Source: Paragorgia papillata (taxonomy: Eukaryota; Cnidaria; Anthozoa; Scleralcyonacea; Coralliidae). Taken from it: 64,000 nt of DNA. Where the stretch lies: positions 54,226 to 118,225 of the forward strand of contig JAWNZC010000309.1 of NCBI GenBank assembly GCA_035771165.1, in the 5' to 3' direction. Below, in pieces: positions 27,504-36,758 of this stretch (position 1 is the first letter of the stretch; every line of letters starts with the position of its first letter). The notes under the pieces are model-generated. The model was not told the origin of the DNA. It made no database searches and saw only the letters and a program-made list of their open reading frames with translations. The position numbers and the translations under genes were made by a program.

Positions 27504-27830
27504 ATGAATGTTGAGGAACAATCAACGGTGTTAAAAAAATTTGTGTCAGTGAGTGCTGCTGATGATAAATTAGTTTGTGTTCCTGGAATATTTGAAAAAG
27601 TTTATGAAAATATTGGAAAAGATATTGAAAACATAGCTGGTTGTGTACAAGAAATTTTGAATGAAAAGTTAAGCGAAGTAGAACTTGCCGATGTAACAGT
27701 AAATGTATTGGAAGTTTTGAAGTATGAAATAAATGTCGCAGTAAAACGAAGTTTGGAAAAGTTGGGGTACAGGACGATTAGCGTTAGACACGCTGAATAC
27801 ATGGTAGGTTTAAAAAAAGAAAAAGCATAA
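27504..27830 (+). CDS. left-arm family-2 helical protein, copy 2
   Basis: A 108-residue protein with the family-2 pattern: C.Q.[IF]LNE.L.E.EL, then DV...VLE.LK..IN.AVK+.L. The N-terminal 30 residues and the basic C-terminal tail are copy-specific. Preceded by a good TATA box. Function unknown. Confidence 0.6.
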   Translation: MNVEEQSTVLKKFVSVSAADDKLVCVPGIFEKVYENIGKDIENIAGCVQEILNEKLSEVELADVTVNVLEVLKYEINVAVKRSLEKLGYRTISVRHAEYMVGLKKEKA

Positions 27831-27945
27831 GAAGAAGAATGCAAGACCTACCAATGGAACATAACCTGAGGAATGGACGTGGCGCAATTATTTCCGACTT
27901 TTTGAACTGAAAATAAAACAGAGTGATACTTATATTGATGTATTA

Positions 27946-28290
27946 ATGATGGATAAGATAAGAGATAATAAACCGATTAATATTAATTTAGTAGTTGATC
28001 ATGTAAAAACTGAATTACGCATGCGAATAGAAGAACTATCGGGTCATGTGCAGTGTTTTTTGAATGAGTATTTGACTGAAATTGAACTTATCGAAGACAT
28101 TCAATTAGATATAAAAAAGCTTGTGAATAAAAAGATCGAAAAAGTGGTAAAAAAGAAAATACATTTCTTGTTACAGAAAAGAGCGAAAGAAGAGCGGTGC
28201 AAGGACGATAGTGATGATAGTGAAGAAAAAGAAGAAGAAGAAGCGAACACTGTGGAAGAAGAACAGAACATTTGGGAGATTGGGAACTGA
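27946..28290 (+). CDS. left-arm family-2 helical protein, copy 3
   Basis: A 114-residue protein. Residues about 15-75 carry the family-2 pattern (V..VK.ELR.RIEEL, QCFLNEYLTEIEL, DI.LDIKKLVNKKI..VV+KKI..LL). A strongly acidic tail follows (EEKEEEEA and similar), absent in copies 1 and 2. It overlaps the open frame of the next gene. Function unknown. Confidence 0.6.
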   Translation: MMDKIRDNKPININLVVDHVKTELRMRIEELSGHVQCFLNEYLTEIELIEDIQLDIKKLVNKKIEKVVKKKIHFLLQKRAKEERCKDDSDDSEEKEEEEANTVEEEQNIWEIGN

Positions 28291-28298
28291 AAAAAAAA

Positions 28299-28514
28299 AT
28301 GGAAGAAAAACTGATTAATGAACTATTAAAAAAACCACAAAATTTTGATTTAAATGAACTATTAAAAAAAAAACCACAAAAATTTGATTTTAATAAGGAA
28401 GAAGAATTATTAGAAAAACATAAAAATGTTGTTAATAGAATTATTGCTTTAAATAATGTAAAACCTTATAAGGAAGTAAAAAAATTTGTATACATTTTAA
28501 AAGAGAAATGTTGA
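28299..28514 (+). CDS. small protein with tandem NELLKK(K)PQ(N/K)FD repeat
   Basis: About 71 residues from the ATG at 28299. It contains two near-identical units, LINELLKKPQNFDL and LNELLKKKPQKFDF, then a helical basic segment. A longer open frame runs upstream without ATG. Function unknown. It lies in the same direction right after the acidic family-2 protein. Confidence 0.45.
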   Translation: MEEKLINELLKKPQNFDLNELLKKKPQKFDFNKEEELLEKHKNVVNRIIALNNVKPYKEVKKFVYILKEKC

Positions 28515-28748
28515 AAAAAAAAATTGAATTATGTTGAATAAAGAATATTATGTTTTATTAAAACCAAGTATTGAATTTTAGATAAAAAAAGTTGGGTTTT
28601 ATATACAATTTTTTTGAAAGAAATACGAAAAAAACTGTGATAAACGTGTGTTGTTTTTAAGAAAAAATCAGAAGTTGATTATATGTAGGGAGATATAGAA
28701 CTTTGGAGAGTTGTTTTTTTTCAAGAAATTGAATTTTTTTTTCAAGAA

Positions 28749-29081
28749 ATGGAAAAGTGGATAAAGAATGTAAAAACGAATTTTATTTTTAATGATAATA
28801 ATGAAAGAACATTTATTGAATTTAATGAAATTTCAGATCTATTGGAACAAAGTCCAGATTCGCGTATTAAAGTTACGAATGTAAAAAAAAATTATTTCGC
28901 TAAATGTGAGGATATGGTTTTTTTTTAGTTGTACGGTATTTGGGATTCAATAGCACAGTATAGATACCATCGAACATTAGTTAGAAATATACCCAAAAAA
29001 AAAGATCATGATTTTATTCAGGATATTGGAATGTATACCGATACAAAATATTGGGGGAAAAAAAAAATAGAAAATGTATAA
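28749..29081 (+). pseudogene. left-arm family-1 pseudogene
   Basis: A third family-1 copy, inactivated by a single in-frame TAG at 28927-28929. This is exactly where its relatives have a Glu codon after the conserved ED.V[FY]F. Reading continues in the same frame for about 50 codons to a TAA, with the family's IG[MK]YT end conserved. The clean reading on both sides of the stop argues for a true nonsense mutation rather than a misread gene. Confidence 0.65.
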
Positions 29082-29145
29082 TATTGTAAAAAAAAAAAAA
29101 ATAGAAAATGTATAATATTGTAAATGTATATAATTAAAATTTCTC

Positions 29146-29154
29146 TATATAAAG
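29146..29154 (+). promoter_or_regulatory. TATA box for the 29191 gene
   Basis: TATATAAAG 36 bp upstream of the ATG at 29191. The spacing is the same as that of the 27460 box to its gene. Confidence 0.4.
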
Positions 29155-29190
29155 TTGTTTTTAAAAAATAAAATCATTTCTTTTTTGAAA

Positions 29191-29628
29191 ATGGTTGAGA
29201 AAAATGATGAAGAAGAGCTAACTATGTCTGAAGAAAGAAATAGAGACCCATATAGTGAAAAAAGAAAATTTATTGAATTTAATGATGTTTCAACTATATT
29301 GTGGTGGAGTTCGGGAGTGGCTAAAATTACTCATGTGAAAAAAGAGTATTTTCATTTGCATGAAGATGTGGTTTATTTTGAGATAAATGGAGTCTTTCAA
29401 GACGGACCACCGATAATAAAATATTATTGGACATTAACTAGATATTATAGATTTGTAAAATCAAAACGAAAAAAAAGACGTGATTTTTCTTTGTGTATTG
29501 GAAAGTATACAAGAAGAGAAGATTGGGCAAAAGAATATGGAAAATCTAAGGATAATACAATATACGTCAAGAGACAATTTTATGTAACTCAACTAAAAAA
29601 AAAACAACTTTTAATAAATCATAAATAA
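29191..29628 (+). CDS. left-arm family-1 protein (145 aa)
   Basis: The longest intact family-1 member. An acidic N-terminus is followed by the shared core (FIEFND[VI]S..L, KITHVKKEYFHLHEDVVYFEI), an aromatic-rich segment (YYWTLTRYYR), a basic run and IGKYTRREDW. The first half also matches the pseudogene at 28749. Start chosen at the first ATG after the TATA box; an upstream TTG is in frame. Function unknown. Confidence 0.6.
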   Translation: MVEKNDEEELTMSEERNRDPYSEKRKFIEFNDVSTILWWSSGVAKITHVKKEYFHLHEDVVYFEINGVFQDGPPIIKYYWTLTRYYRFVKSKRKKRRDFSLCIGKYTRREDWAKEYGKSKDNTIYVKRQFYVTQLKKKQLLINHK

Positions 29629-29680
29629 TACAATTCATGTAACTTTTTTTAATAAAGGATATATAATAAAAATAAAAAAA

Positions 29681-30282
29681 TTATTTTTTCAAAAATTTTA
29701 CAAAATCTGCTGCACTCCCATTCCATAATAATACATTGGGTGAGTCTTCACTGTAGTTTTTTCCTTAAAAAAAAATTAAAATTTTGTAAAACCTTTTATA
29801 GTTTTTTTGTTTATTAAATTAACGTCAACATAAACACGAAGAAAATCGCTTCGTACTTCTGGGTAAATTTCATAAACGATAGTTTTAAATGCTTCAATTG
29901 TAATTGATGTATTCCATACATTACACCACATCAATTTACTTTCGAAGTCGTTGCCTGTAATTTTTCTTTTGGAATCTATCATTTTTGCAGTAGTGTATTT
30001 CTCTCTTCGGTTTTTTTTTGATGATTCATTTTCATCGGTCGGAAAGAATCCAGCGCAATCAATAATGAAACTGAAGTCGCTTCGTTGTGTACGTATGAAT
30101 TCCAGTAATCCACTGATAAAGGCTAGTTTTCCATTTAGTAGAGCGAACAATTCTTTTTCTAGTACATCTTTATTTTTTTCCAAATAAGATTCCCACGCCC
30201 TCGTAGTAATCCTACGAAGCATTACGTTTTGTTTTTCATCTATCATATCAAACGTTACAGTTGTTGATTCAGCTTAAGACAT
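29681..30282 (-). pseudogene. unknown protein with early stop and C-terminal frameshift
   Basis: The main open frame is 29776-30246 (156 aa), mixed alpha/beta in appearance, with LEFIRTQRSDFSFIIDCAGF in the middle. An in-frame ATG lies at 30280-30282, but codon 3 is TAA. After the stop at 29776 a different frame continues convincingly (ending in LWNGSAADFVKFLKK) to a TAA at 29681. The frame change falls at an A run around 29770. Not recognised. It is transcribed against its neighbours. Confidence 0.5.
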
Positions 30283-30441
30283 GATTATTTTTTTGTTGGA
30301 TACTGATTTTTTATTAAAGCTAACGCTTATATAGTTTATTTTTTGGTTCCAAATATGGTATGATGGGGTTTTTTGGGGTTTTTTTTATTTTTTAAAATGT
30401 ATTTAAGAAAGATGTTTCAACAAATTGTTTCTTAAAAAACA

Positions 30442-31350
30442 ATGAACTTGTCAAGGGAAGAAAAAATACAAATAAGAAATGGCTTAATTATAAAAACTGT
30501 TTTGATTAATGTACGTTCTGTGCAGAGATTTAATCATGGATCGATCGGTCTTTTGTATTGGATGTTTGGATTATTAAATTATTATGAGGGAGATTGTATC
30601 TATTCTATTGAAAGGAGAAATAAATTGGAAGAAGGAAATGAATGGATACCAGATTTATTTTTATATAATGGAATTGTTAAAGAAGAAGAGAGAAAAAAAG
30701 GGGATGAAAACTTATTTCCTTATTTCGTTATATGCGCTGGGACCTCGAATTATTTATTACCATATATAAACGATAAAAAAAGTTGTTATGGACTAAAGTA
30801 TTATTTTGAAACGAGACAATTTATGTTAAAATGTAGTTCTAATTACTGTTGTTCTATGTTTCCAATAGATGAGAATATTAAATATTATTTTAATGTTGAA
30901 TATGTATATAGTCGTAATAGTTTTCATTTATTTGGATTTATGAATACAAAGAATGAAATGTATTATCCCGTAGCGGGGGATATATTTTCAATTCTTGATA
31001 GCGTGAAGTGTAAATACGGCTATTCATGCCAAGCGATATGTGCTTTTTTACATTCAATCGTACCGTGTATTTTTTTTCATTGTTATCACGATATTTACAA
31101 CGTAATGGATTATGATCCTGTTTGGAATTTTTGGATTAATGATATTTTAGTTTACAATTTAGCAGTGCTTTTTTCGATGTTTTGCGATTCACATAATCCA
31201 AATGGAATATTAGCAAGTGGAAATATGAGAAAATATAACATGAATTTATTTGATGAATTTATCTATGATAAATTACAGTTTGATCTTAATCGTATTGATG
31301 ATGATGATTCATTTTCAGTAGATTCTGCTTTTGTGTATAGAAAAAAATGA
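30442..31350 (+). CDS. large left-arm protein, family 3 (302 aa)
   Basis: Unknown function, but clearly a relative of the broken gene at 54193-55443. Shared blocks include G.LYW..GLL..Y.G, E[ND]L[FY]PY....G..NYL[IL]P and [YF]CD[AS]HNPNGIL. It is rich in aromatic residues and cysteine; no transmembrane helix is certain. The open frame ends at an A7 run. In another frame the next codons encode ICRFKNCKK, which corresponds to the ICCRFKDC in the paralogue, so the true C-terminus is probably frameshifted away here. The next reading frame (31429) also matches the paralogue. Confidence 0.6.
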   Translation: MNLSREEKIQIRNGLIIKTVLINVRSVQRFNHGSIGLLYWMFGLLNYYEGDCIYSIERRNKLEEGNEWIPDLFLYNGIVKEEERKKGDENLFPYFVICAGTSNYLLPYINDKKSCYGLKYYFETRQFMLKCSSNYCCSMFPIDENIKYYFNVEYVYSRNSFHLFGFMNTKNEMYYPVAGDIFSILDSVKCKYGYSCQAICAFLHSIVPCIFFHCYHDIYNVMDYDPVWNFWINDILVYNLAVLFSMFCDSHNPNGILASGNMRKYNMNLFDEFIYDKLQFDLNRIDDDDSFSVDSAFVYRKK

Positions 31351-31428
31351 AATATGTAGATTTAAAAATTGTAAAAAAACAGTAAATTATCCCGAAAGAT
31401 TAACAGTAGAAAAAATAAATGGAAAAAA

Positions 31429-31635
31429 ATGAAAAATATAAAACAATTACCATCAATTCAAACCTTATATAGTAGGCAAGTAACTTATGAAAAAACTATT
31501 TTAAGTACAAAAAATAAAAATTGTTTTGTAGAAATAAATAACGACGAATTAACAGATATTAGAATTAGATACGCTGAATATGTATATTCAGCTGAAAATA
31601 TATTAGTAGTACATGAAAATTCAGTTTGTAAATAA
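31429..31635 (+). CDS. probable displaced C-terminus of the 30442 protein
   Basis: 68 residues. The segment from NKNCFVEIN to ILVVHENS aligns with YNNCYEIFEF to IIFVHEPQS in the paralogous locus at about 55150-55240. This suggests that the family-3 gene once ran continuously from 30442 to about 31635 and was split by frameshifts. It is not recognised as an independent gene. Confidence 0.4.
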   Translation: MKNIKQLPSIQTLYSRQVTYEKTILSTKNKNCFVEINNDELTDIRIRYAEYVYSAENILVVHENSVCK

Positions 31636-31637
31636 AT

Positions 31638-31802
31638 ATGAGAATTTTTTTGTATTATATTTTTATGCAATTTCCTATTTGTCAATGGATTTTTAAAGAT
31701 TGTATAAATTTTTTATGTAAAAATAATAATTTTTCAGAAAACTATATTATTGAATGTATAAATTTTTATAACGAGTCTTTAACCTTATATGGCCTAAAAT
31801 AA
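31638..31802 (+). CDS. short ORF, 54 aa
   Basis: ATG to TAA, starting two bases after the previous stop. An aromatic and hydrophobic N-terminal half (IFLYYIFMQF) could be a short membrane segment, with C..WIFKDC and YIIEC after it. Function unknown and coding status uncertain. Confidence 0.25.
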   Translation: MRIFLYYIFMQFPICQWIFKDCINFLCKNNNFSENYIIECINFYNESLTLYGLK

Positions 31803-31914
31803 TTTCATTGTTTTTTTTGTTTTTTTCAAAAAAAAATAAATGAAATGATATAAATGTAAGTATTTTTTTGGGTAAACTTTATTCGCTTTGATCGTTGGCT
31901 AAAGATGGAATTAT

Positions 31915-32782
31915 ATTTGAGAGAATATACTCAATACGAACATCCACTAGTGAAGTATAGCGATTTATCACGAAAAATCGTAGCATTGAAAAAAAAAATG
32001 ATAAAGCAGTACTAGCCAAAGCTTATCCGACCAGTAAGCAATGTTTAAAATTTTTGGTTAACAGCGAAATGGAATTGGATATGGATATTATTCCAGATTT
32101 AATTAACGCTCTCAACAACACAAACGCTACAAGTGATTGGTCAACTCAAACATTTGTAATTGTTTCTGAATATGTGAATTACAAGAAAGATGCTATGCGT
32201 CTCGTTCTGCGTAGTAACGATTTTGGTTCAGGTGAACTCGTCGTTTCAAAAGAAAGAAATTATTCTCCCCGACGAAGATTTAAAGTTTGTTGAAGAAGAA
32301 GATAATAATACTGACATCACCTACAACGAGTTCAACACACCTGAAGTTAAATGGGACGATCAATGGGGAAATTTTTCGTTTAAGAAAACCGATAATTTGG
32401 GGGAAATTGCACAACAGTTGGGGAATTTTTATCATGCTGCGAGAGGAACAACCGTTACTAAAAAAAGAAAAAAGAAAACTGAAGTGAACCTGGAAAAGAA
32501 GAAGAGGAAGCAACAACAACAAGACGTTGAAACGTCAACAACCGTTGAGTGTGAGTTAGAAGATTTTAATCAAAATGAAAAAGGAAAAAAAAAAAAAATG
32601 ATAGAGCTTTAGTTGAGTTATTATATTATTTTAGTTTGGGTAAATTAAGTTTAGAAGATTGTATTTGCCGTTACAATGACCATATAAATGCAAACTTAGA
32701 AGATGAAAATAAAGTTGATTTTGTCAGTATGTTAATTTCTGGCGAAGTGGCCGAAATTAGAAAATTAATTGAGAAAATATAA
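31915..32782 (+). pseudogene. unknown gene split over several frames
   Basis: Coding-like sequence starting at ATG 31915 and moving through at least three frame changes. The first is at the A9 run near 31990, the second near 32250 and the third at the A14 run near 32587. The pieces are a short N-terminal part, a middle piece (32054-32293) with MELDMDIIPDLINAL, a hydrophilic piece (to 32612) with lysine-rich clusters and a glutamine run, and a final piece ending in ISGEVAEIRKLIEKI. It lies just upstream of the integrase. Not recognised. Confidence 0.45.
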
Positions 32783-32814
32783 TATTTTTTTTTGTTGTAG
32801 AAAAAAACAAAAAA

Positions 32815-33477
32815 ATGAGAAAAAAAGAGAGACAATTTTCAGAAGATTTCATAAGAAAAGCTGCAAGATTATTGAAAGGAGAAACATTAGAAAAAGAACA
32901 TTTAGAGAAATATAAACAACATAGAAGTATTAAAAAAATATATAAACGATTAAATATTAATAATGTAAGTGAAAAAAATGAACAATGGTGTATTGATTTA
33001 GCAGAGAATAAAGATTTATCAAGGTATAATAAACAATATCGTTATTGGTTGGTTTGTATTGATGTTTATTCAAGATATGTGTGGGTTGAACTTTTAAAGA
33101 AAAAAACTGCAAAAAATACAGCGAATAAATTTGAAAATATTTTGAAAAAAGAAGATTCACCTACAAAAATACAATGCGATGAGGGGACAGAATTTCAATT
33201 AATTCGTAAAGAATTGAGTAAAAAATATGGATTTTCTGTTTTTCACACTTACAACCGTGAAATTAAAGCATCGCATGTTGAGAGAGTAATTCAAACCTTA
33301 AAAAAAATGGTAAAACGTGTTTTAACGTTAACTGGAGAATTTGATTATCACAGTTATTTACACGTAATCGTTGAAAGATACAACAAATCACCTCATTCAA
33401 GTTTGGGAGGGTCTACACCGTATGACGTATATCGTGGGAAAAAAAAAATATATATATATATATATAATGCTGCGTAA
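32815..33477 (+). CDS. Polinton integrase, catalytic part
   Basis: A retroviral-type (RVE, RNase-H-fold) integrase that inserts the element and creates the target duplication. The DDE triad is visible: D61 (WCIDLAE), D122 (QCDEGTEF) and E156 (SHVERVIQTLKK), with the family's WL.CIDV.SRY.W strand and YN...H.SLG..TP.DV end. The conserved part ends at a poly-A plus (TA)n tract (33438-33466). There the frame shifts, and the C-terminal domain continues in another frame (33467-33709). The microsatellite at this point may be the lesion. Confidence 0.9.
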   Translation: MRKKERQFSEDFIRKAARLLKGETLEKEHLEKYKQHRSIKKIYKRLNINNVSEKNEQWCIDLAENKDLSRYNKQYRYWLVCIDVYSRYVWVELLKKKTAKNTANKFENILKKEDSPTKIQCDEGTEFQLIRKELSKKYGFSVFHTYNREIKASHVERVIQTLKKMVKRVLTLTGEFDYHSYLHVIVERYNKSPHSSLGGSTPYDVYRGKKKIYIYIYNAA

Positions 33478-33709
33478 AATGATTTCACCTATCACTTTCA
33501 CAAAGAACATCTTAAAAGAAGGAACTGTTGTACGAATTGTTGCCGCAAAAAAAAATATTTTTGAAAAAAGTAGTTTACGTGGTTGGACTGATGAAAAATT
33601 TAAAATAAATAAAGTGTTTGTTACCGATCCAATTACGTACGAATTAAAAGATTTTAATAACGAAAAAATAACTGGAATATTTTATTTGGAAGAATTACAA
33701 AAAATATGA
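33467..33709 (+). CDS. integrase C-terminal SH3/chromo-like domain, separate frame
   Basis: 80 residues from an ATG directly after the (TA)n tract. GTVVRI..., SLRGWTDEKFKI.KV and ITYELKDFNNEKITG.FY.EEL are typical of the small beta-barrel at the C-terminus of Polinton and Ty3-type integrases, which contacts DNA or chromatin. In an intact gene it would be fused to the catalytic part. Its stop overlaps the start of the next gene (ATGA). Confidence 0.7.
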   Translation: MLRKMISPITFTKNILKEGTVVRIVAAKKNIFEKSSLRGWTDEKFKINKVFVTDPITYELKDFNNEKITGIFYLEELQKI

Positions 33710-34641
33710 ATTTACAAATTTTAAGTAATACTGTGAAAGAAGGAAGAACTAATTACACAAATGACTTTGAGATGAAATTATTTAAACCTATCGACGCGCT
33801 AAATCAAGAAGTATTTTTTGAAGTTACATCCATTTCTTACCCTTCGACAACAAAAAACATAGCCGATGATGAATGTTGGTTTGCGTTTGATATAAAATAC
33901 CGAAATTTTAGGCGGATTGAACCAATGGGGTATTATAAAGATTGTTCTTTACAATTATTATTGGATAAAAATATCATTGAACAAGGATTTTATAGTTTAG
34001 AAAAATTAATAAATTATATAAATAATTGTGTAAATGAATACGATATTTTTTTTTTAATCGATAATAATGGTAAAATAAAAATAACAGCAAATATATACAT
34101 TGAATATTGGTTAAAACAGATATATGATAATGCAATAGAAAGTGATGATGGTACAGAAATTGAAATTTTTCATTTATCAAAAGCGTCAATAAATAAAGAA
34201 AATCAAAAAAAATATTTTTTTATAGATATCAATTTGAAATTTTCTAAAAATTTAGCGTTTATATTAGGTTTTTCGGATACAACGATTAATTTTAATCAAA
34301 ATACAGATCAAAAGAAACTTGATAGTACGCGACATACTGTTATTGCGCATTATTTACCCGATATTTCCGATGGATTGGATAAAATATTTGTTTATTGTGA
34401 AGAATTAGAAAGAAGTTTTATTGGAGATACGTCATCCGAATTATTAACTACAATTCCCATTCGTTGGAGTGAGCAAGGAAAGGGAAATGGAGAATTAATC
34501 ACTTATTTGCCACCCACGGTTAAAAGAAAATTTAAAAAAATGAAAATAAATTCATTACATATAATATTAAAGGACAGCGTGGGAAAAAAAATTCCATTTG
34601 ATTCAGGAACTGTCAGTATTGAGGGGTTAATTCATTCATAA
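33706..34641 (+). CDS. minor capsid (penton-like) protein
   Basis: 311 residues, close to the usual length of the Polinton minor capsid protein, the predicted single-jelly-roll penton subunit. The LAFILGF signature (about residues 185-191), common in this family, is present, as are a beta-rich N-terminus and a conserved-looking end (LHIILKDSVGKKIPFDSGTVSIEGLI). It lies in the capsid gene cluster between integrase and major capsid gene, overlapping the former by 4 bp (ATGA) and the following gene by 1 bp (TAATG). Assignment rests on position, length and this motif. Confidence 0.65.
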   Translation: MNLQILSNTVKEGRTNYTNDFEMKLFKPIDALNQEVFFEVTSISYPSTTKNIADDECWFAFDIKYRNFRRIEPMGYYKDCSLQLLLDKNIIEQGFYSLEKLINYINNCVNEYDIFFLIDNNGKIKITANIYIEYWLKQIYDNAIESDDGTEIEIFHLSKASINKENQKKYFFIDINLKFSKNLAFILGFSDTTINFNQNTDQKKLDSTRHTVIAHYLPDISDGLDKIFVYCEELERSFIGDTSSELLTTIPIRWSEQGKGNGELITYLPPTVKRKFKKMKINSLHIILKDSVGKKIPFDSGTVSIEGLIHS

Positions 34642-35147
34642 TGCTTAAGGTACAATTAAAAGAGAAAGGAGGACGTCTACATATTGAAAAATATGAAATT
34701 ACACAATCTGATTTAAAACCAGAAACGTATAACAATAACAATGTATTATGGAATTTAAATTTTATTGAATGTAAACAAATAAAAGGAAATTTTCGTTTAT
34801 TATTTTCAAGAAAAATTGATTTTTCAGGATTTACAAAAAATTTAGAAGAAAAAAAAACAAAAAATTTAAAAATTGTAAATAATAAGGATTCTCATTTAAC
34901 ACGTACAAATAGCCCCTCCGCTTCTGATCAATTTTTTTTATTTGCAAAACGTTTATTATTTTTTATTAATGAAAAAGATTTTTATGGTGTAAATAATAAT
35001 AATAAAAGAAAATTACCTTTTTATTTATTAACGAATTTAAAAGATGCTAAAGAAAAAATTCAGTTTTTTATAGCATACGAAAATGGTGAAATTCTTAAAG
35101 ATGAAGAGATTACATTTAATTTAAGTTTATATGATGAAGAAATTTGA
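34641..35147 (+). CDS. virion-cluster protein of unknown function (168 aa)
   Basis: Starts on the stop codon of the penton-like gene. A beta-rich N-terminal half (W.LNFIECKQIKGNFRLLFSRKIDFSGF) is followed by an Asn/Lys-rich linker and a second beta-rich part. Its position between minor and major capsid genes suggests a structural role. I do not recognise the family. Confidence 0.6.
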   Translation: MLKVQLKEKGGRLHIEKYEITQSDLKPETYNNNNVLWNLNFIECKQIKGNFRLLFSRKIDFSGFTKNLEEKKTKNLKIVNNKDSHLTRTNSPSASDQFFLFAKRLLFFINEKDFYGVNNNNKRKLPFYLLTNLKDAKEKIQFFIAYENGEILKDEEITFNLSLYDEEI

Positions 35148-35212
35148 CTGCATTTACGTTTTTTGAATTGATAAGAGATCATCTGAATTTTAAAAAAAAA
35201 AAAAAAAAAAAT

Positions 35213-35488
35213 ATGTCTGAATTAATGGGGGAAAAAACTAAAAAATTAACTGGAAAATTAACTGCCAACGATTATGTCGAATTAATGAATGGTACAAGAA
35301 ATGGTGGAAATTATCAAGCAGATCCTTTTATAATTTCAAAAAGTAGTTTAACTAAAGAAGAAATTTTATTGGATGGTCGAGTGGGTTTACCAAAAAATAT
35401 ATCTGAAGATCACGATAAAAAATTAATGAAACCAAAAAAAAGAAAAAGAACATTAATTGATCCTGCACTCTTACGTTTAACACGCTAA
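35213..35488 (+). CDS. small lysine-rich protein in capsid cluster
   Basis: 91 residues from the ATG right after an A18 run; the in-frame sequence upstream lacks a better start. The charged, mostly disordered product ends in KPKKRKRT, a nuclear-localisation-type cluster, and LRLTR. Function unknown; a scaffold or DNA-associated virion protein would fit the location. Confidence 0.5.
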   Translation: MSELMGEKTKKLTGKLTANDYVELMNGTRNGGNYQADPFIISKSSLTKEEILLDGRVGLPKNISEDHDKKLMKPKKRKRTLIDPALLRLTR

Positions 35489-35628
35489 AAAAAATGTATT
35501 TTATTTTTTAAAAAATAATATTATTTTAAAAAATAATAATGTTCTGTAATCATTTAAAAATAAATGTTTTTTAAAAAAAAATTCATTACTTGTTTGGTTT
35601 CTTGTTGTTGATTAACTAAAAAAAAAAA

Positions 35629-35778
35629 ATGGTTAAAAGAGGAAAAAGAATAAGAAGAAGAAGAAGAAGAAAACGAAAAGTACAAAAAGGAGGTGCTTTT
35701 GATGCAGCTTTGGCACTTGGAATGTTTCTTCCCCAGCTATTAAACACTACAGGAAAAATTTTAAAAATTAACCTTTAA
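35629..35778 (+). CDS. Arg-rich core peptide with GG motif (pX/mu-like)
   Basis: A 49-residue peptide with an Arg/Lys block (residues 4-17, RGKRIRRRRRRKRK), then QKGGAF and an amphipathic hydrophobic end (ALALGMFLPQLL). A basic DNA-binding part plus Gly-Gly is the design of adenovirus-type core peptides cut by the adenain protease, which is also encoded here. It sits between the two known capsid genes. Similar peptides lie at 44678, 44899 and 51311. Confidence 0.5.
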   Translation: MVKRGKRIRRRRRRKRKVQKGGAFDAALALGMFLPQLLNTTGKILKINL

Positions 35779-35820
35779 AAAATACCATTTTTTATTTTTT
35801 AAAAAAAACAAAAAAACCCA

Positions 35821-36528
35821 ATGGAAATAGATCCTTCAGAACAAGAAGTTGATCAACATGATACATTATTTAATAAACCACTAGAATTATTTAAATCAAC
35901 ACCATATAATGATCTTTTTTTGGAAAAACGTTTAATTGAAATTTTTTCGAATCCAAAAGATAGATTTTCAGCGGTATATAGTTTTACTCACAATGGAAAT
36001 AGTATAGGATTAATGAGAACAAGCGATGCTGAATTGTCAGCGGATGTTAGTATTACTAACGATGCGAATGTATTATCAACTGGAAACGCAAGACTTGTTC
36101 CCCCACCACTTATTTTACGTACATTATGGAAAACGAAAGAATTAATGATGAATGATTGTTTAGTTACACCCGCTGATAATTTTTCTTATTATGCATCGTA
36201 TCTTAAATTTATAATACGTGAAACGCCATCGCAACATAAAGATTCGCCAGAAATAAATGGTGCTTATCTCGATACAGCAGGTGAAATGGAAACCATGTTG
36301 GGAAACAACGTTGGAAATTTAGGCAGACATACTCTTTTTAATAATACTACAGCACATATAATTGATACTGTTGACTTACCCTGTTTTAATGGTGATGGTG
36401 GTGAACAATATCTTCCGAGTGCTTTTAAAATTGAAATAAGATTATCAAGAGCTGAACACCGAGTCGTATGCAAACAAGATACTCATGCTGATTTACCAAT
36501 AAATACGGTTAAACCATTCGTCGCTTAA
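35821..36528 (+). pseudogene. major capsid protein, N-terminal half
   Basis: The first jelly roll of the Polinton double-jelly-roll major capsid protein, from the ATG at 35821. Conserved features are the early DLF..K.L and YSFTHNG, V..TNDANVLSTGN.RLVPPPLIL, and the strand ending QYLPSAFKIEIRLSRAEHR. The reading continues through about 20 residues of uncertain origin to a TAA at 36526, where GC-richer retrotransposon DNA begins. The second jelly roll is found 5.1 kb away at 41639 in the same orientation. The gene was split by insertion of the tyrosine-recombinase retrotransposon. Confidence 0.85.
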
Positions 36529-36551
36529 ATGCGATGAACTCGTATTTATAT

Positions 36552-36758
36552 TTATTTATACTTACCCGAATGGATGGTTGGGTAACCGGTGGGCTGCCGA
36601 CGTGATTTTTTCTTACTTGGCTCGACAGTGCTTGGAGTTAGATCAGGGAAACTGGTCCCGCTGAACCTGATCGTATCACCAAGCTGGGGTCTCGTGCACG
36701 AGATCTCAGCCTCCAAGCACTTTTTCATGACTATCTGAATACCCACCATTACCACCAT
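36552..36758 (-). CDS. ORF at 3' end of the retrotransposon, ends beside a splice donor
   Basis: 68 residues, not recognised, with SKKKSRRQPTG near the end. Just before its stop the minus strand reads CGG|GTAAGT, a consensus 5' splice site (about 36565-36573). So this may be an exon of a captured or host-derived transcript rather than a self-contained gene. A long inverted repeat (gtgcttggag at 36628-36637 / ctccaagcac at 36711-36720) lies inside it. Confidence 0.25.
   Translation of the reverse strand: MVVMVGIQIVMKKCLEAEISCTRPQLGDTIRFSGTSFPDLTPSTVEPSKKKSRRQPTGYPTIHSGKYK

Noticed and set aside
27602..27844. Minus-strand Ser/Phe-rich frame
   Set aside because: Antisense shadow of the family-2 gene at 27504.
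36628..36720. snRNA or other structured RNA suggested by the gtgcttggag/ctccaagcac inverted repeat and an ATACTTACC string
   Set aside because: Apart from ATACTTACC (the reverse complement of the GTAAGT splice-donor match) there is no resemblance to U1 stems or an Sm site.
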